The notes below the pieces were generated by a model, which was not told the origin of the DNA, did no database searches, and saw only the letters and a program-made list of their open reading frames with translations. This document shows, piece by piece, positions 1-10,673 of a stretch of 64,000 nucleotides of DNA; positions within the stretch are counted from its first letter, which is position 1, and every line of letters starts with the position of its first letter. The translations under genes were made by a program, and so were the position numbers. This stretch comes from Neonectria sp. B-13 (Eukaryota > Ascomycota > Sordariomycetes > Hypocreales > Nectriaceae): positions 338,964-402,963 of the forward strand of contig NOKP01000036.1 in the NCBI GenBank assembly GCA_002682825.1, read 5' to 3'.

Positions 1-391
1 TAGTAAAGCGGGGTGCAGTCATTTAATATGCAATCAGCAAGGTCGTCTGATCATCCCAACAATAATCCCAGTCATTAGTCAAATAAGGGCCATAGCACCA
101 TGCTTATAAACAGCTGCACAAGAATTGTAACATTGGAAGGATTATAGGCATGAATACTTATAGAAAATTTACAAAAATCAGGAAGCAGTTCAAATCTCCT
201 CAGATTTTCCATGACCTTTGATTCAGGTCCAATCCAACAAAGAATCTCTCCTCTCCTTGTCTCGGCTCAGCTTGGATTCTTTTCTCAAGACACCGTCTAG
301 TGACCAGGGAAATATCAATCACACGCTTCAGGAGAATCTTGATGCTCAGAACCGGATTGATGGGATCTGCCGATTCCATGATGTTATGGGT
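1..391. other. Intergenic, 3' side of the protease-GATA gene
   Basis: No gene seen. The stretch lies downstream of the minus-strand GATA gene and is moderately AT-rich; it probably holds that gene's 3' untranslated region. No repeat or RNA gene was recognised. Confidence 0.4.
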
Positions 392-3025
392 TCATAGACT
401 CCTCGTCAGCCATTCCCATTCTTGAGGCCCAGCATCGTTCACTACTGTTCGACCCTGCCCCTGGCTGCTAGAGCTGCCGATTGTTTCTGGTCCCAGCGGA
501 GAGTGCCGGGCCATGAAGCCAGTAGTTGTCGTTCCACCAGACAGCGCCGTTGTGACCCCAGCAGAGGAGCCTAGACGATCCGCTGCTTCATTGCGTTCAA
601 GAAGGTCATGGTAGTTGAGTTCCATGCCTCTTGAGGCATCGGTGATGCTTCTGCCGTGCCGGCGTAGACGTTTTGATGGAACAGTGGCCAGTCTTGAAAC
701 AGACCATGTGCCGGGTCTAGTACTCATCTCTGAAGGTGTGATACCAGTCGGGGCCATATTATCAGCCTCCACAAAGCTGCTAGGGGTGCTTTGTGTATTA
801 CTGTTGTTTCTCAAAGAAGGACCACTAGCGACGTCAGAGCCGCGATGTCGCTTCTTGAGGGTGTCCTTCTTTAAGCCCAACGGTCGAACCACGCCGTGCA
901 GCTTCAAAAACAAGCCACAAGCGTTGCATAGTGGTTGACCTTCTGGGTTTCGTCGCCAAAGGGGAGTCGTCTGGGTGAAGCAGTTCATACACGTGGTTGG
1001 AGTATCCCAGTCCGTGGAAGGATGCTTAGGGGCGGGGGGGTAGCCTAGCCAGGGATTCATCTCCCTATCCGGGTCACGGCCAAGTGGAAACATCATCTCC
1101 TGCTGCATCTGCTTGGCGGGAGAAGCAGCTTGCTGATTGATTTGCCAAGGTTCGGCCGATCCAAAGGAGAACTGGGAACCCTCTTGAGCGGGAGGTAAAT
1201 AGACGTCGACGGAATCGAGGAAGGCCGTGACTTCAGATGAGCATTGGTCCGCATTGGAAAATGGGCCGCTCGCCGTGAGGGGCGAGGGCGAAGGAGAGAA
1301 CGAGAAGTTTTGTGCGAAGGAACCTTCGAAGTTGATGATAGGGTCATCCAACATGAAGGTGTCGAGGGCGAAAGGGCCACTCGACTCTACCTCGGAATCC
1401 AGGGTTGAAGTTGGCTGGTTTACTCCTAGGCCTTGAGAGTGAACCGGCGAGACCAACTCCACTTCTGGTCCAAACCTTGCCCTGATATGACTGAAAACTC
1501 GGGCTGCAGGGACAACGTATGCAAGCCCAGTGCCAGGAGTTCCCGCAACAACGTGGCCATAAAGGTCTCCTGTAGTTTGATCGACAATGGCCGCGCCACA
1601 GTCCCCTTCGCTGAGAGCATGGTTAAGTCGGACTAGGAACAGCTCCTGGAAAGTCTCGTCGTTCGGCAAACGCATGTACGATGCCGTGGCAGACAGTTTG
1701 CCCATAGCTATGCCCTTTGAAGCTATCCGCGTCACCACATCCACGTCGTCCGGCCTAATTTCCGCAACGTTTGATATCTGAAGGTGGCCCCGGATACCAT
1801 AAAGCACAAAGTCGATAGAGTTTTCTCCGACACTCTCTGAAAGTTCTACCAGTGCGTAGTCAAGGGCGTTTTGAGTGCGGTTAGTAGATGTGAGTGCCTT
1901 CCCAATGTGCCGGTGCGTAGTATAATTTATCTTTGCCACCTTATCGGTGCAAACAGAATTTGTCAGGGCATCTTTCGCCGGTTGAGACTGATACGAGGAC
2001 ATGGTGATGTCAGTGCTGCCAGTGGTGGGAATTTGGTTGAGTATGTTCTTCGCTGCGGTAGGAAATCTACCATCTGTCTCTTGCAACGAGGTGGACCTTT
2101 CACCATGATAATCATCGTCACCGCTCCAAGAACGCAGCTGTCCCGGAGTTTGACAACCGTCGCTGGGCGCTTCAGGGTCTGGTATCTCGTCCGCATCGTC
2201 TTGTGTCTCGGAGTCGCCGTCGAATGAGCAATCGTCCGACGCAGAGGACGCATCTAACCCAATTTCTGTGTCGTGAACAGGTTGCAGGACATGTGCAACA
2301 GACAGTTGATATGGCCTTCCTGAGATCCATACGATAGGGCCTCCAGTTGCAATGCGACCATGTCCGCCTGTGGCGAAGAACAGTCGGCGGCCCACGATAG
2401 ACTTCTCATCGCGTGAGGCGTACACTTCAGCAGTCTCATTGACCTGATCCCATGGCAGACCCTCGACACCAGCGCCATGAAACAGCGAAGCCAACGTATT
2501 GTCGAAATATTCTCCCTGGTCGGCGCCCGCCATTCTAATGACTCTGCGCCTGTCGGGGAGCTCGGCGGTATCTCCCAACCCCATGCCAGGGTATTCCGCA
2601 AGCAACTTGTGTTCCTTGATGACCCTTCTGATGCTCTTTCGGGTTGCCTTGTCCGACGAGCAAATCAAGATGGTGGGGGATGCTGTATCTTCAGTCTTGC
2701 CGATCATATACATCTCCAGAATCACTGAAGCCGAACTTGATTGACAGAAGTTGTCCAAGCACTCCTCGACTTTGGGCCGAACAGCGTTCCATGCCTCCCG
2801 AGCTCGCCCAACGGGATTCCAGCACGTGTATCTTCCCGAACGAGTGTCGCCCAGCCGCTCACCGATGGATTCTATGGGATTACCCCACTTGTAGATGGGT
2901 TTTGCTCTTCCGAGCCCGATGCGTTCAGCCGGATCCATGGCTTCGTGACATGGCTTTGCCTCGCTGTGAGGGCCTTGCTGAAGTGAGAAAAGACTGGCAG
3001 ACCGGAGGCGGAGCGTTTCAGTCAT
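392..3025 (-). CDS. Protease-like domain fused to AreA-type GATA zinc-finger regulator
   Basis: Single exon, 877 aa. The open frame runs further upstream to a TTG, but the first in-frame ATG is at 3025, so I start there. Residues about 100-170 carry a region seen before protease-like domains in fungal proteins ([12 protein letters not shown]). Residues about 230-500 look like a trypsin fold: SVAHV with His245, an acidic low-complexity insert, LDYALVEL with Asp389, and EGDCGAA with Cys476 where serine proteases have Ser. Residues 679-730 are a GATA finger, C679-x2-C682-x17-C700-x2-C703, closely matching AreA/NIT2 ([20 protein letters not shown]). The last residues, [10 protein letters not shown], resemble the AreA/NIT2 tail that contacts the co-repressor NmrA/Nmr. 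Inference: a nuclear GATA factor derived from an areA copy whose activation region was replaced by a protease-like module. Whether the protease acts is unknown; it could be a pure binding fold. Confidence 0.85.
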   Translation of the reverse strand: MTETLRLRSASLFSLQQGPHSEAKPCHEAMDPAERIGLGRAKPIYKWGNPIESIGERLGDTRSGRYTCWNPVGRAREAWNAVRPKVEECLDNFCQSSSASVILEMYMIGKTEDTASPTILICSSDKATRKSIRRVIKEHKLLAEYPGMGLGDTAELPDRRRVIRMAGADQGEYFDNTLASLFHGAGVEGLPWDQVNETAEVYASRDEKSIVGRRLFFATGGHGRIATGGPIVWISGRPYQLSVAHVLQPVHDTEIGLDASSASDDCSFDGDSETQDDADEIPDPEAPSDGCQTPGQLRSWSGDDDYHGERSTSLQETDGRFPTAAKNILNQIPTTGSTDITMSSYQSQPAKDALTNSVCTDKVAKINYTTHRHIGKALTSTNRTQNALDYALVELSESVGENSIDFVLYGIRGHLQISNVAEIRPDDVDVVTRIASKGIAMGKLSATASYMRLPNDETFQELFLVRLNHALSEGDCGAAIVDQTTGDLYGHVVAGTPGTGLAYVVPAARVFSHIRARFGPEVELVSPVHSQGLGVNQPTSTLDSEVESSGPFALDTFMLDDPIINFEGSFAQNFSFSPSPSPLTASGPFSNADQCSSEVTAFLDSVDVYLPPAQEGSQFSFGSAEPWQINQQAASPAKQMQQEMMFPLGRDPDREMNPWLGYPPAPKHPSTDWDTPTTCMNCFTQTTPLWRRNPEGQPLCNACGLFLKLHGVVRPLGLKKDTLKKRHRGSDVASGPSLRNNSNTQSTPSSFVEADNMAPTGITPSEMSTRPGTWSVSRLATVPSKRLRRHGRSITDASRGMELNYHDLLERNEAADRLGSSAGVTTALSGGTTTTGFMARHSPLGPETIGSSSSQGQGRTVVNDAGPQEWEWLTRSL

Positions 3026-3469
3026 TCCATTCTCCAGAATTCCACTATAGCGGTTGGTTTCGTCTTTGATTCTGATGTCCGCGACAGCGTGTCGATAAAT
3101 TGAAAACGTTGAGTTGCAAGAGGGGTAATCAACTTCAGCTCGGGCGAGAAAAGCCCCCAAATTCCACAAGGCTGGGGTAGCCTTCTCCAATTCTCCCCAT
3201 CTCCCTCTCTAACACAGCCTCGTCCCATCCAGAGTGATTTATCCTACATAGTGTTCTCCAAATACGATAGCGAGATACTTTTCACTGCCTCCCCCAACAT
3301 CAGGGCAGCCAACAACAAATCACTTGCGACACAGCCTCGTATCCCACAGAAGAAAAAGGATCCTATCAATTCCGCCTGCAGTCAATTCAAGCAGTGCGAC
3401 TTAATCGCCAGCCACAACAACGGGAAATACTCGTCCCTGTAAGCACATCGGGACATTGCCCCACTGGCT

Positions 3470-3685
3470 TTGGTTCTGCAAAATGCCCAAAGCCGAAAAG
3501 AAGCCTTGAAGCAAGTGTCAAATTGCTTCAGAATGGTACAGATGGCCAGCACCAAAGCCCCATTTCCCTTAAGCCTGCAACTGATTGCCGGATTGGAGAT
3601 TCGGTGGACGAACAACTTGACGGATCACTTGCGACTCGTCAACTTTAACAGCGCTGTCTGTGTATTTCATCATATATATCCTTGA
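3470..3685 (+). pseudogene. Fragment of an uncharacterised fungal protein
   Basis: An open stretch ending in IRWTNNLTDHLRLV followed by CVFHHIYP. This resembles a motif (W-T-N/D-N-L-A-D-H-L) that recurs in fungal hypothetical proteins where it is followed by F-x-H-H and a longer C-terminal part. Here the frame stops right after the motif and no longer partner exon is visible, so I call it a gene fragment. The match is from memory of the motif only, and the stretch could also be an exon of an unrecognised gene. Confidence 0.3.
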
Positions 3686-4164
3686 GAAAATATCATCAAC
3701 AAGCATGTAGATTATCAGGTAGGGGATTTGAGAGCCGCTAATGCAGTCTGCTGGCGCGCTAAAGATAGAACCTGGGGAAGTTTGACAAGCGTGGTTGGCT
3801 CTCTTGAGAAATGATGCGACATACTTACAAGAACCATAACTGAATCTTGCGTCGCCGTCTGTCTTTGAATGCGGGCAGCGGATACAAGTGGAACGATGGG
3901 CATTGGAGCTAAGATCAAGTTATCCCCGATATACTCTTCTCTCTCGCACTGATGCTTGACTCCGGACGTGAAGCTATGTGATTATCGACGGATGCTGGTA
4001 ATTACGTAGATTGCGTGATTTTATCGACCCCACCATCTATCCAGTTAATCGTTGATGTTGGACCTGTTGAGGCCAGCAAGTAAGTCCCGAGAGATCCACT
4101 CGTTCGATCGAAAGACATATTAACCACTCTCTCCCATTGGAATGTGAATATCCAGGTCCAGAAA

Positions 4165-4800
4165 CACCAAACACGGAAAACACGGCCACTGCAACTTCAG
4201 CTCTCCTTGTCGTCTCCGGCAACATGACCTTTGGAAAAGAGAAGACTGAAGGTATTTAGGTGACTGATCCTGTCATTATTGCCGCCATGGTCAACACCTT
4301 CCGAGCCCACGGACACAGCGAGGTTGATACAGCATGTGAATATGGAGGTGGGACCTCAGAGAGACGCTCGCGGATCTGGACTGGTAGTCTAGGGACCTTG
4401 TGATGGGCACCGCGCAGTCGAGCCCGAGTTGATAAAGTGCTTGAGAATACGGCATATTCCTCTACTCATTCCAGCCGGTCGCTGGTGGCCTTTGGCTGGA
4501 CGATACCGCAGAGATATGAAGGAGGATGACTACGTGCCTGGGCCTCGGTCTGACCCCCGGAAAGTGACAGGGGAGACTGAACCAGGGGCTTCACATGGAA
4601 TATTCTTACTTTGAAGCCCTGGACATTATCAAGCCCGACATTGAGAAGGCCGGCTCACTGTGACGGAGTGTGCGCTGCGATGCTTGAGCCACCACGGCCA
4701 GATGGAAAAAGCCAAGGGGGACAGGGTGATTATCGGAGCCAGCAGCGTCAAGCAGTTGGAAGAGAACCTGGATTGCCAGAGGGGATTGAGTCTACCAATA
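4165..4800 (+). pseudogene. Decayed AKR7-type aldo-keto reductase
   Basis: The family is NADPH-dependent aldehyde reductases like aflatoxin B1 aldehyde reductase. Visible pieces in order: ALLVVSGNMTFGKE (about 4197-4238), an in-frame TAG at 4257, then VTDPVIIAAMVNTF, HGHSEVDTA and YGGGTSE (4260-4365). After a short scrambled part come YFEALDIIKPDIEKAG (about 4597-4655), a frame change near 4660, and TECALRCLSHHGQ with VIIGASSVKQLEENL to about 4790. The distance between the two halves is roughly 190 bp, far less than the family needs, so a large internal deletion is also present. The TAG fits a CAG-to-TAG change as RIP would make. Not functional. Confidence 0.8.
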
Positions 4801-4859
4801 GTTGCATGATAGCTAGGAAACTTTATGCTTGAACATAAGTAGAAAGAAGTCCGCTTCTG

Positions 4860-5191
4860 AAGATGCAATGTCAAATTTCCATGATTGTCAGCTTGTGAGG
4901 TGTGATGCCGATTATCACTTTCTCAATAATACTTAAGGGAAATAAAAAGGGTGTATGGACGATTGGTGACCTTGTGCTATTTGAGGAAAGATGCTTGTGC
5001 TAGCGAAGTATAATATTTTTGATAAAGAGTGGGATATTATACAGAAAGCGCATCATGGAAATAGGTTTAAACGTCACAATGTGATATTGTGAATATCAAT
5101 ACTTGCATAAGAATGTTACTAGCTTATCTCGAAAACTCTAGTCTAAGATCTCCTTCTTACCTAGACTATATCCTGATAATATCTAATTTTA
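4860..5191. other. AT-rich intergenic stretch
   Basis: No gene seen. Strongly AT-rich, with many TA runs. It probably contains the 3' end of the minus-strand secreted-protein gene. Confidence 0.35.
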
Positions 5192-8100
5192 CTAAGACAT
5201 AGCAAAGCAACGAAGTGATCGCCATGTATCCGGAAGCAAGAATTTAGGTTCGTTGTTAATACAGCCAGAGCCAGAACCAGAGCTAACGCCACTCGAAGCT
5301 CCTGAGCAGTCTTCTTCGGCGTAGATAGTACAGAAGCCATGTCTCATAACGTAAGACTTGGCCTTGTCAAAGGTCGCCTTGGAACAAGCCGAATAGTCGG
5401 CGCCGCCGTTAGTAAAAAAGCGACAAGACTCGGAAGTTTTGGAGTCCTGTGGCAGATTGGAATCCTTTATGTTGATGCAAGTTTCATTCGGCCCTTGGTC
5501 ACCATGGCCTGCCAGTACGTACTAGAAGAAAAAGCAACAGAGTCAGTGAACGGTTGAAGTAGTGATGGAGTCTCCTTAATAAGTGGTGGAACGTACGTAG
5601 TCTCTGTTCTCATCGTCGCACTCGCCCGGGTACTAATAGGCACTCAAGTTAGACAGCCAACTCCATGAAAGTGTTAAAGTTTTACGGGGATAGATCTCAT
5701 TGGGCTTTCTTATACACTTACGATTGCGAGTGTCCAGGTCTTGGTTGGAATGGGAGCATCGGCTGTGGTGCTGATTGCGGACGTGCTGGTCTCAGTAGCC
5801 ACCCAACTGGCGCATGAAAGACTTGGTTGGCAAGCCTGTCGAGGTATTGTGCAGATAGAAGTCGTGACTGTCGAGGCGCATGAGCTGCCGCTAGATGTCT
5901 CGATTGGAATGGTTGTCAGTGGCGTTGAGGTTACTTTTGTGAGCGTTGGCAAATCCGTCGGCAAGCCCGCCGAGGAGGTTGTTACCGTACTCAGAGTCGT
6001 AGAGTCCGGAGCATCTAGGGCTGTTTTGAAATGAAGAGTCAGTACAAACTTCTTGAAATGTCTTATTAATACATTCAAATAGCATCAAACTGGCCAGGTC
6101 GGCAAAAATACAATGAAGAGCACCTCACGACTCCACATCAAGGGATGAAAAAGGGGGTAGAGAGGGTCTCAACACTTACATGACCAATACTGATCGATAG
6201 AGCTGAAGATCGAGGCAGCGATAGAGTCGGTGGTCTCAAGGATACCAGTGGGCGGAGGGTCATCTGAATCCTCAATCATGGTGATGATGACATCTGTTCC
6301 GCTACTGGTGGCCGATGTCAAAGTTGTAGTAGACTCATCATCCTCCACATCGCAGCCGAGGATCACGTTGCTAGTTGACAGGACCTGGCTAGCTGTGGTC
6401 ACTGTCACAGTTCCCGAAACCGACACTCCATACGATGTAGTCGTAACTTGAATGGTAGCCGACTCGGTCTCACACGAGGTGGGTTTTGACGAGTACGTGG
6501 GGATATTATCATCTCCAATTCTGCGTAGAGATCAGTCACCTGCACCTTCTTGTTCACTCAAGCAGTTGTTTCCAGCAGGTAGAACTTACGTGACCTTAGG
6601 CCAGTGCGGAAGAGTTCCCTGGATTGTGAAGCCGGGCGGGAACTCGATTTCAGGTGGTGGTCCACTGTTCATGAGAACTATCGTTAGCCATACTGCAGTA
6701 CAAGGGGTAACAATGGGCTGTCATACGGAGGATAAATTCCTGGCGGCAGCTTGAGCCCCCAGCCACCGATAATCGGGCCATCATCCCACGAGATGCAAAT
6801 CTGTTGGCCACCTGTTAGTATATTGACCCTATCTTTTGTTCATCGAAGACTCACGAAGAAGAACCAAGCTCGGCAAGGAATCACGGGCTTGCCATCATCG
6901 TCAGACTTGGGTTCAGGGACCTCAGTATTCACTGGTATAAGGGTCACAACTGGCCAGGTAGTATACGTGACTAAGGGACCGCCTGTGGTAGTGGGACCAC
7001 TTGATATGGTGTCTCCAGTTGTTGGGACTCCGTCTTCTGTAGTAGTAGTAGGCGCAGCCGAGTCATCATCTGTAGAGGTTGGGGGCAAGCCTGCTTCAGT
7101 GGACGTAGTTGGAGGCAAGCCTTCTTCAGTGGACGTAGTTGGAGGCAAGCCTCCTTCAGTGGACGTAGTTGGAGGCAAGCCTTCTTCAGTGGACGTAGTC
7201 GGAGGCAAGCCTCCTTCAGTGGACGTAGTTGGAGGCAAGCCTTCCTCAGTGGACGTAGTCGGAGACAAACCTCCTTCGGTTGAAGCAGTTGGTAGGGATT
7301 CGTCAGTGGACGTAGTCGGAGGCAAGCCTCCTTCAGTGGACGTAGTCGGAGGCAAGCCTCCTTCAGTGGACGTAGTCAGAGGCAAGCCTCCTTCAGTGGA
7401 TGTTGTCGGAGGCAAACCTCCTTCAGTGGATGTTGTTGGGGGTAAACCTCCTTCGGTGGACGTAGTCGGAGGCAAACCTCCTTCGGTTGAAGTAGTTGGT
7501 AGGGATCCGTCAGTAGAGATAGTTGGAGGCGAGTCCCCTTCCATCGAAGTGGTTGGAGGTAAGCCTCCTACACCCGTAGAAGTAGGTGGTAGGGAGCCTT
7601 TATCGGTAGAAGTCGGAGGTAAACCTCCTGCATCCGTAGTAGTAGTAGTTGGGGGTACGCCTTCTGTACCTGTAGAAGTTGAAGGCGACTCCCCTCCGCC
7701 CGTAGAAGTTGGGGGTGAGCCTCCTTCATTCGTAGAAGAAGGCGGTAGAGAGCCTTCGTCTTTAGAAGTAGGGGGAAGGGAGCCTCCATCATCTTTAGAG
7801 GTTGTAGGTAGGGACTCTCCTTCGCCTGTAGAATTTGGGGGAGGCGAGCCTCCTTCATCCGTAGAAGAAGGAGGAGGCGATCCTCCTTCATCCGTAGAAG
7901 TTGGGGGAGGCGAACCTCCTTCATCCGTAGAAGAAGGGGGAGGTGAAGCTTCTGTAGAAGAAGGAGGGGGCGACCCGTCTCCGTCTGTAGAACGGGGAGG
8001 TGAGCTCACTCCAGTCGTAGTTAGCTCATCAATTGGCACACATGTACCGTCGTCTCTGCACGTGGTTCCAAAATTGCAGCAGCCATCAAAGCCTGAAGAG

Positions 8101-8457
8101 GAGTCAGTATTCTGGTTGAGCGGCTCATGAATGAGAAATCGAATGCAGTATCCCAATCACATATGATTGAAGAGAACCAAAGGCAATGCAAATTCTGGTG
8201 CCCGGAGTAACTTACAGCATGTCGTGCCTAGTAATCAAGAGATGGTCAGTGTGAGAAGGTGGAAAGAAAAGTAAGGCTGATATACCATAACCGCAAATGT
8301 TTTTGCGTCCATCAGATGTATCGCAACAAGCCTCGCCCTCGTAGATGGGGCGATTCCCGCAGGATTCGCTGGACGCCTGTCTATCCAAGATGGTCCTTGC
8401 CAAGATCGCCGGCAAGAATGTGCTCACGAGCAACAAGGTTCGGGTTTCAAACCTCAT
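5192..8457 (-). CDS. Secreted Ser/Thr/Pro-rich repeat protein, nine exons
   Basis: Exons (minus): 8457-8286, 8227-8216, 8092-6855, 6800-6727, 6664-6590, 6520-6180, 6020-5722, 5632-5597, 5521-5192; 858 aa, all junctions GT-AG and in phase. Residues 1-20 are a signal peptide (LLLVSTFLPAILA), followed by a Cys-rich part (EACC, CGYGTTCC, DGCC, GTTC) to about residue 75. Residues 75-455 are tandem LPPTTSTEEG-like and SPPPSSTDEGG-like repeats, surely heavily O-glycosylated. Then comes a conserved module (WFFFICISWDDG, GGWGLKLPPGIYPPG) that I know from the C-terminal parts of fungal GH18 chitinases, but no GH18 catalytic domain is present here. The end is a small Cys domain (YPGECDDENRDY to CSKATFDKAKSYV, stop at 5192). 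Likely a cell-wall or extracellular protein; function unknown. Confidence 0.8.
6976..8020. repeat. Intragenic tandem repeats, 30-bp unit plus degenerate 30-36 bp units
   Basis: From about 7081 to 7510 a 30-bp unit (plus-strand form GGAGGCAAGCCTCCTTCAGT then GGACGTAGTT) repeats about 14 times with few changes and one interrupted copy. From about 7510 to 8000 the units are more diverged and 30-36 bp long. All copies stay in frame and encode 10-12 residue Pro/Ser/Thr blocks of the secreted protein. There are no unique spacers, so this is not CRISPR. Confidence 0.9.
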
Positions 8458-9493
8458 GGTGAAGATATGAGTCGGCCCTGCGGCCTAGAGAAGCGATTGT
8501 ATTAGAAAAAGTGTCTGGTGTGAAAGAAATGTGACGGGGTGGTGCACAGTTCAACTGAAAGCTTTGACTGATTGGCAAGAAGATTGACAACAACAATGTT
8601 CTCTACTTTATATTAGTCCCTTGCCTGTGGAAGATGACGGAGAAGGCGACTTTCAGTAGAAAATACACACCCAGCCAGGTTTGATTCTCTCCTCGTATGC
8701 CGTACAGCTGCGTCAAGGTACTGTGCTGACAACATAAGCATATTCCTCCTCGTATAATTATCATCCGTCCATCCAACTTTGCATCCTTTGGCGCTGCCGT
8801 CATGTGCTCTAAATCCTTCGGCACTGCCTTCATGCGCTCCATTGCTCGAGACTTCCGTAAGTCCTACGGTTGTCAAGCCATTTCCGAGAGCCTCCGCTGA
8901 GTCATATTGGAAGGCTTCAAGGCTGAGTTGGAGTGCTGGTTGAGGTAAAAAGTTCCTGAGAATATACGAGTTCTAATCCTTCGGGGCGGAGTCAGAGTGT
9001 TGGTTGAGGTAATATTTTCATTTATTTTCAACGCCTTATGTAGTAATTGCTCCGAGTTCGTATCTTTGAACCAATGACATCGAATCAGAGTATGGAGCTT
9101 GGTAAGCGTACTATTTGGGTTTCGGCACATATTAATTGCGCAGCCCTATGAAACACCTGGAAGGATGACATGCAGAAGGAATCTTGACATCGCCCTGTGC
9201 AGTCGTTGCTCATTCTGAGTCATTCATTCGTATTGTTCCTTCCGAAGTGCATTACAGCCAACTGCCAGGGTTAATCTTTTGGGGGCGGAAGATGGGATGA
9301 ACGTAGTTCCAAATGAGCAGTATGGGATAAAGAAGAAGATGCAAGTTGTATAAGTATCACTTCATCATAGAATTAATATCTAAGCAACTGGGTTCTTGGA
9401 CTCTCACATTAGTTACACAGCTGCTATTATACCCAGGCTTCTTATCACTACTCTACTGAATCATACAGAGAGCGGTCTTATTCCTCGCCCAGG
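8458..9493. other. Intergenic between two divergent secreted-protein genes
   Basis: No gene recognised. This is the shared upstream region of the minus-strand repeat protein and the plus-strand metallopeptidase. Two near copies of GTTGGTTGAGGTAA-type sequence occur at about 8938 and 8999, both close to a GGCTGAGTTGGAGTG/GGAGTCAGAGTG context; meaning unknown. Confidence 0.35.
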
Positions 9494-10673
9494 ATGCAGC
9501 CCACCATGGTCCGGGTGCTCCTCTCCTTCCTCGCCATTCGGCAGTGCCTCGCGGCCGTCACCTGGCGGGCTATCGGTTGCGATAACTGGCCATTCAAAGG
9601 AAAGTCGATGGACGAAATGTGGGATAATGCGGTAGAGATGACCACCCAGGCCCAGGCCCAGATAAACCTCATTCCCACCCGACCGTCGATCAAGTACAGC
9701 GACGCTCAGAAGATCGCGGGAGCTAACGCAGAATTCATGTTCGGTGTCAAATTCACGAACCATCTGGGACTAAATAGTGCTGGACAAGCTACTATGGGCA
9801 CTGCCAGCGGTGAGCGAAGCTCTGTCGAAACCCTGACACCCAATTTTTTCGCTAACCACATTTGTCGCACAGCCATGTACGAGGATGTCCGGGGAGGACT
9901 CGAAGGAACGTTGGCAGGTCTCGATGTCACCCATGCGGTTCTGTTCTGCGGCTCCAATGGGTTGGTAAAGACCTCCATTCCCAACTATATTGGTGAGTAC
10001 TTAAGCTGCGCAAGGGTTGCACCTAGACACGGGGCTCATAACTGTGTGAAGGAGGTCCATCGCCTATCTGGCATGCCGAAATCGCAGACAACGGAGTAAC
10101 CGAACACATAACTCTCAGTTACATTACGCGTACGTTGGACCTAACCCGCCCATGATAGCAAATTACGCAGAACTAACGGACAGCACAGCGAGCTCCCCAG
10201 AGCCATGTACAGAATCGAAAGAGAACAGTTACGCGGGGAAAACGTTTACTGCCACTCAAGTCATTGGCGAGACGCGAACCGACTTCGTTGGAATCATCTT
10301 GTGCCCCAACGTGTGGGTGGACGACGGCCTGCAGATCTCCGCTACCTTGGACCAGGGCTACGCGGCGGAGAGGGTAGAGCCGAACAAGTACCCATACGTA
10401 GGACACTACAACTCCATATCAGGGACTCTTTTGCACGAGATGGTGCACGTTGTAGGGAGAGCCAGGGACAATAAGAAGTGTAAGTTGGACGAAACGAAGC
10501 AGGGGACGCATGCTGACCTGCGAACAGATGAGGACCCCGGTGTAGGCTTCAAGCTGGCGACAAAACTGGCAAAGGAGAACCAGGCTCTTGCCCTTATCAA
10601 CCCGGACACATATCGCATGTTTGCCGAGATGAGCATGTCTCCGGCGACGAAGTGGGGGATGCCGAATGCTTGA
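9494..10673 (+). CDS. Secreted HExxH metallopeptidase-like protein (M35/aspzincin type)
   Basis: Exons 9494-9992, 10052-10129, 10171-10479, 10528-10673; 343 aa. Residues 1-20 form a signal peptide (VRVLLSFLAIRQCLAA); Met5 is an alternative start. The zinc motif LHEMVH gives His281, Glu282 and His285. Downstream are a D-x3-Y element (RDNKKYED) and LINPDTYRMFAEM, which resemble the region carrying the third ligand in deuterolysin-like aspzincins. The last intron (10480-10527, GTAAGT to CAG with a CTGAC branch point) is 48 bp and a multiple of three, so reading through it stays open; I prefer the spliced form because it brings the Tyr next to the zinc motif. Exon 2 gives SPIWHAEIADNGV in frame, which supports the first two introns. 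An extracellular peptidase or a catalytically dead relative. Confidence 0.75.

Noticed and set aside
3026..3190. Longer start of the protease-GATA protein at a TTG
   Set aside because: TTG starts are not used for nuclear fungal genes as a rule; the first ATG is 3025.
7081..7510. CRISPR-like look of the regular 30-bp repeats
   Set aside because: Units abut directly without unique spacers, are in frame with a protein, and the genome is fungal.
6751..8130. Plus-strand 459-codon frame over the repeat region
   Set aside because: It is the mirror of the 30-bp repeats of the minus-strand secreted protein; the minus strand has signal peptide, phased introns and conserved modules, the plus strand has none.
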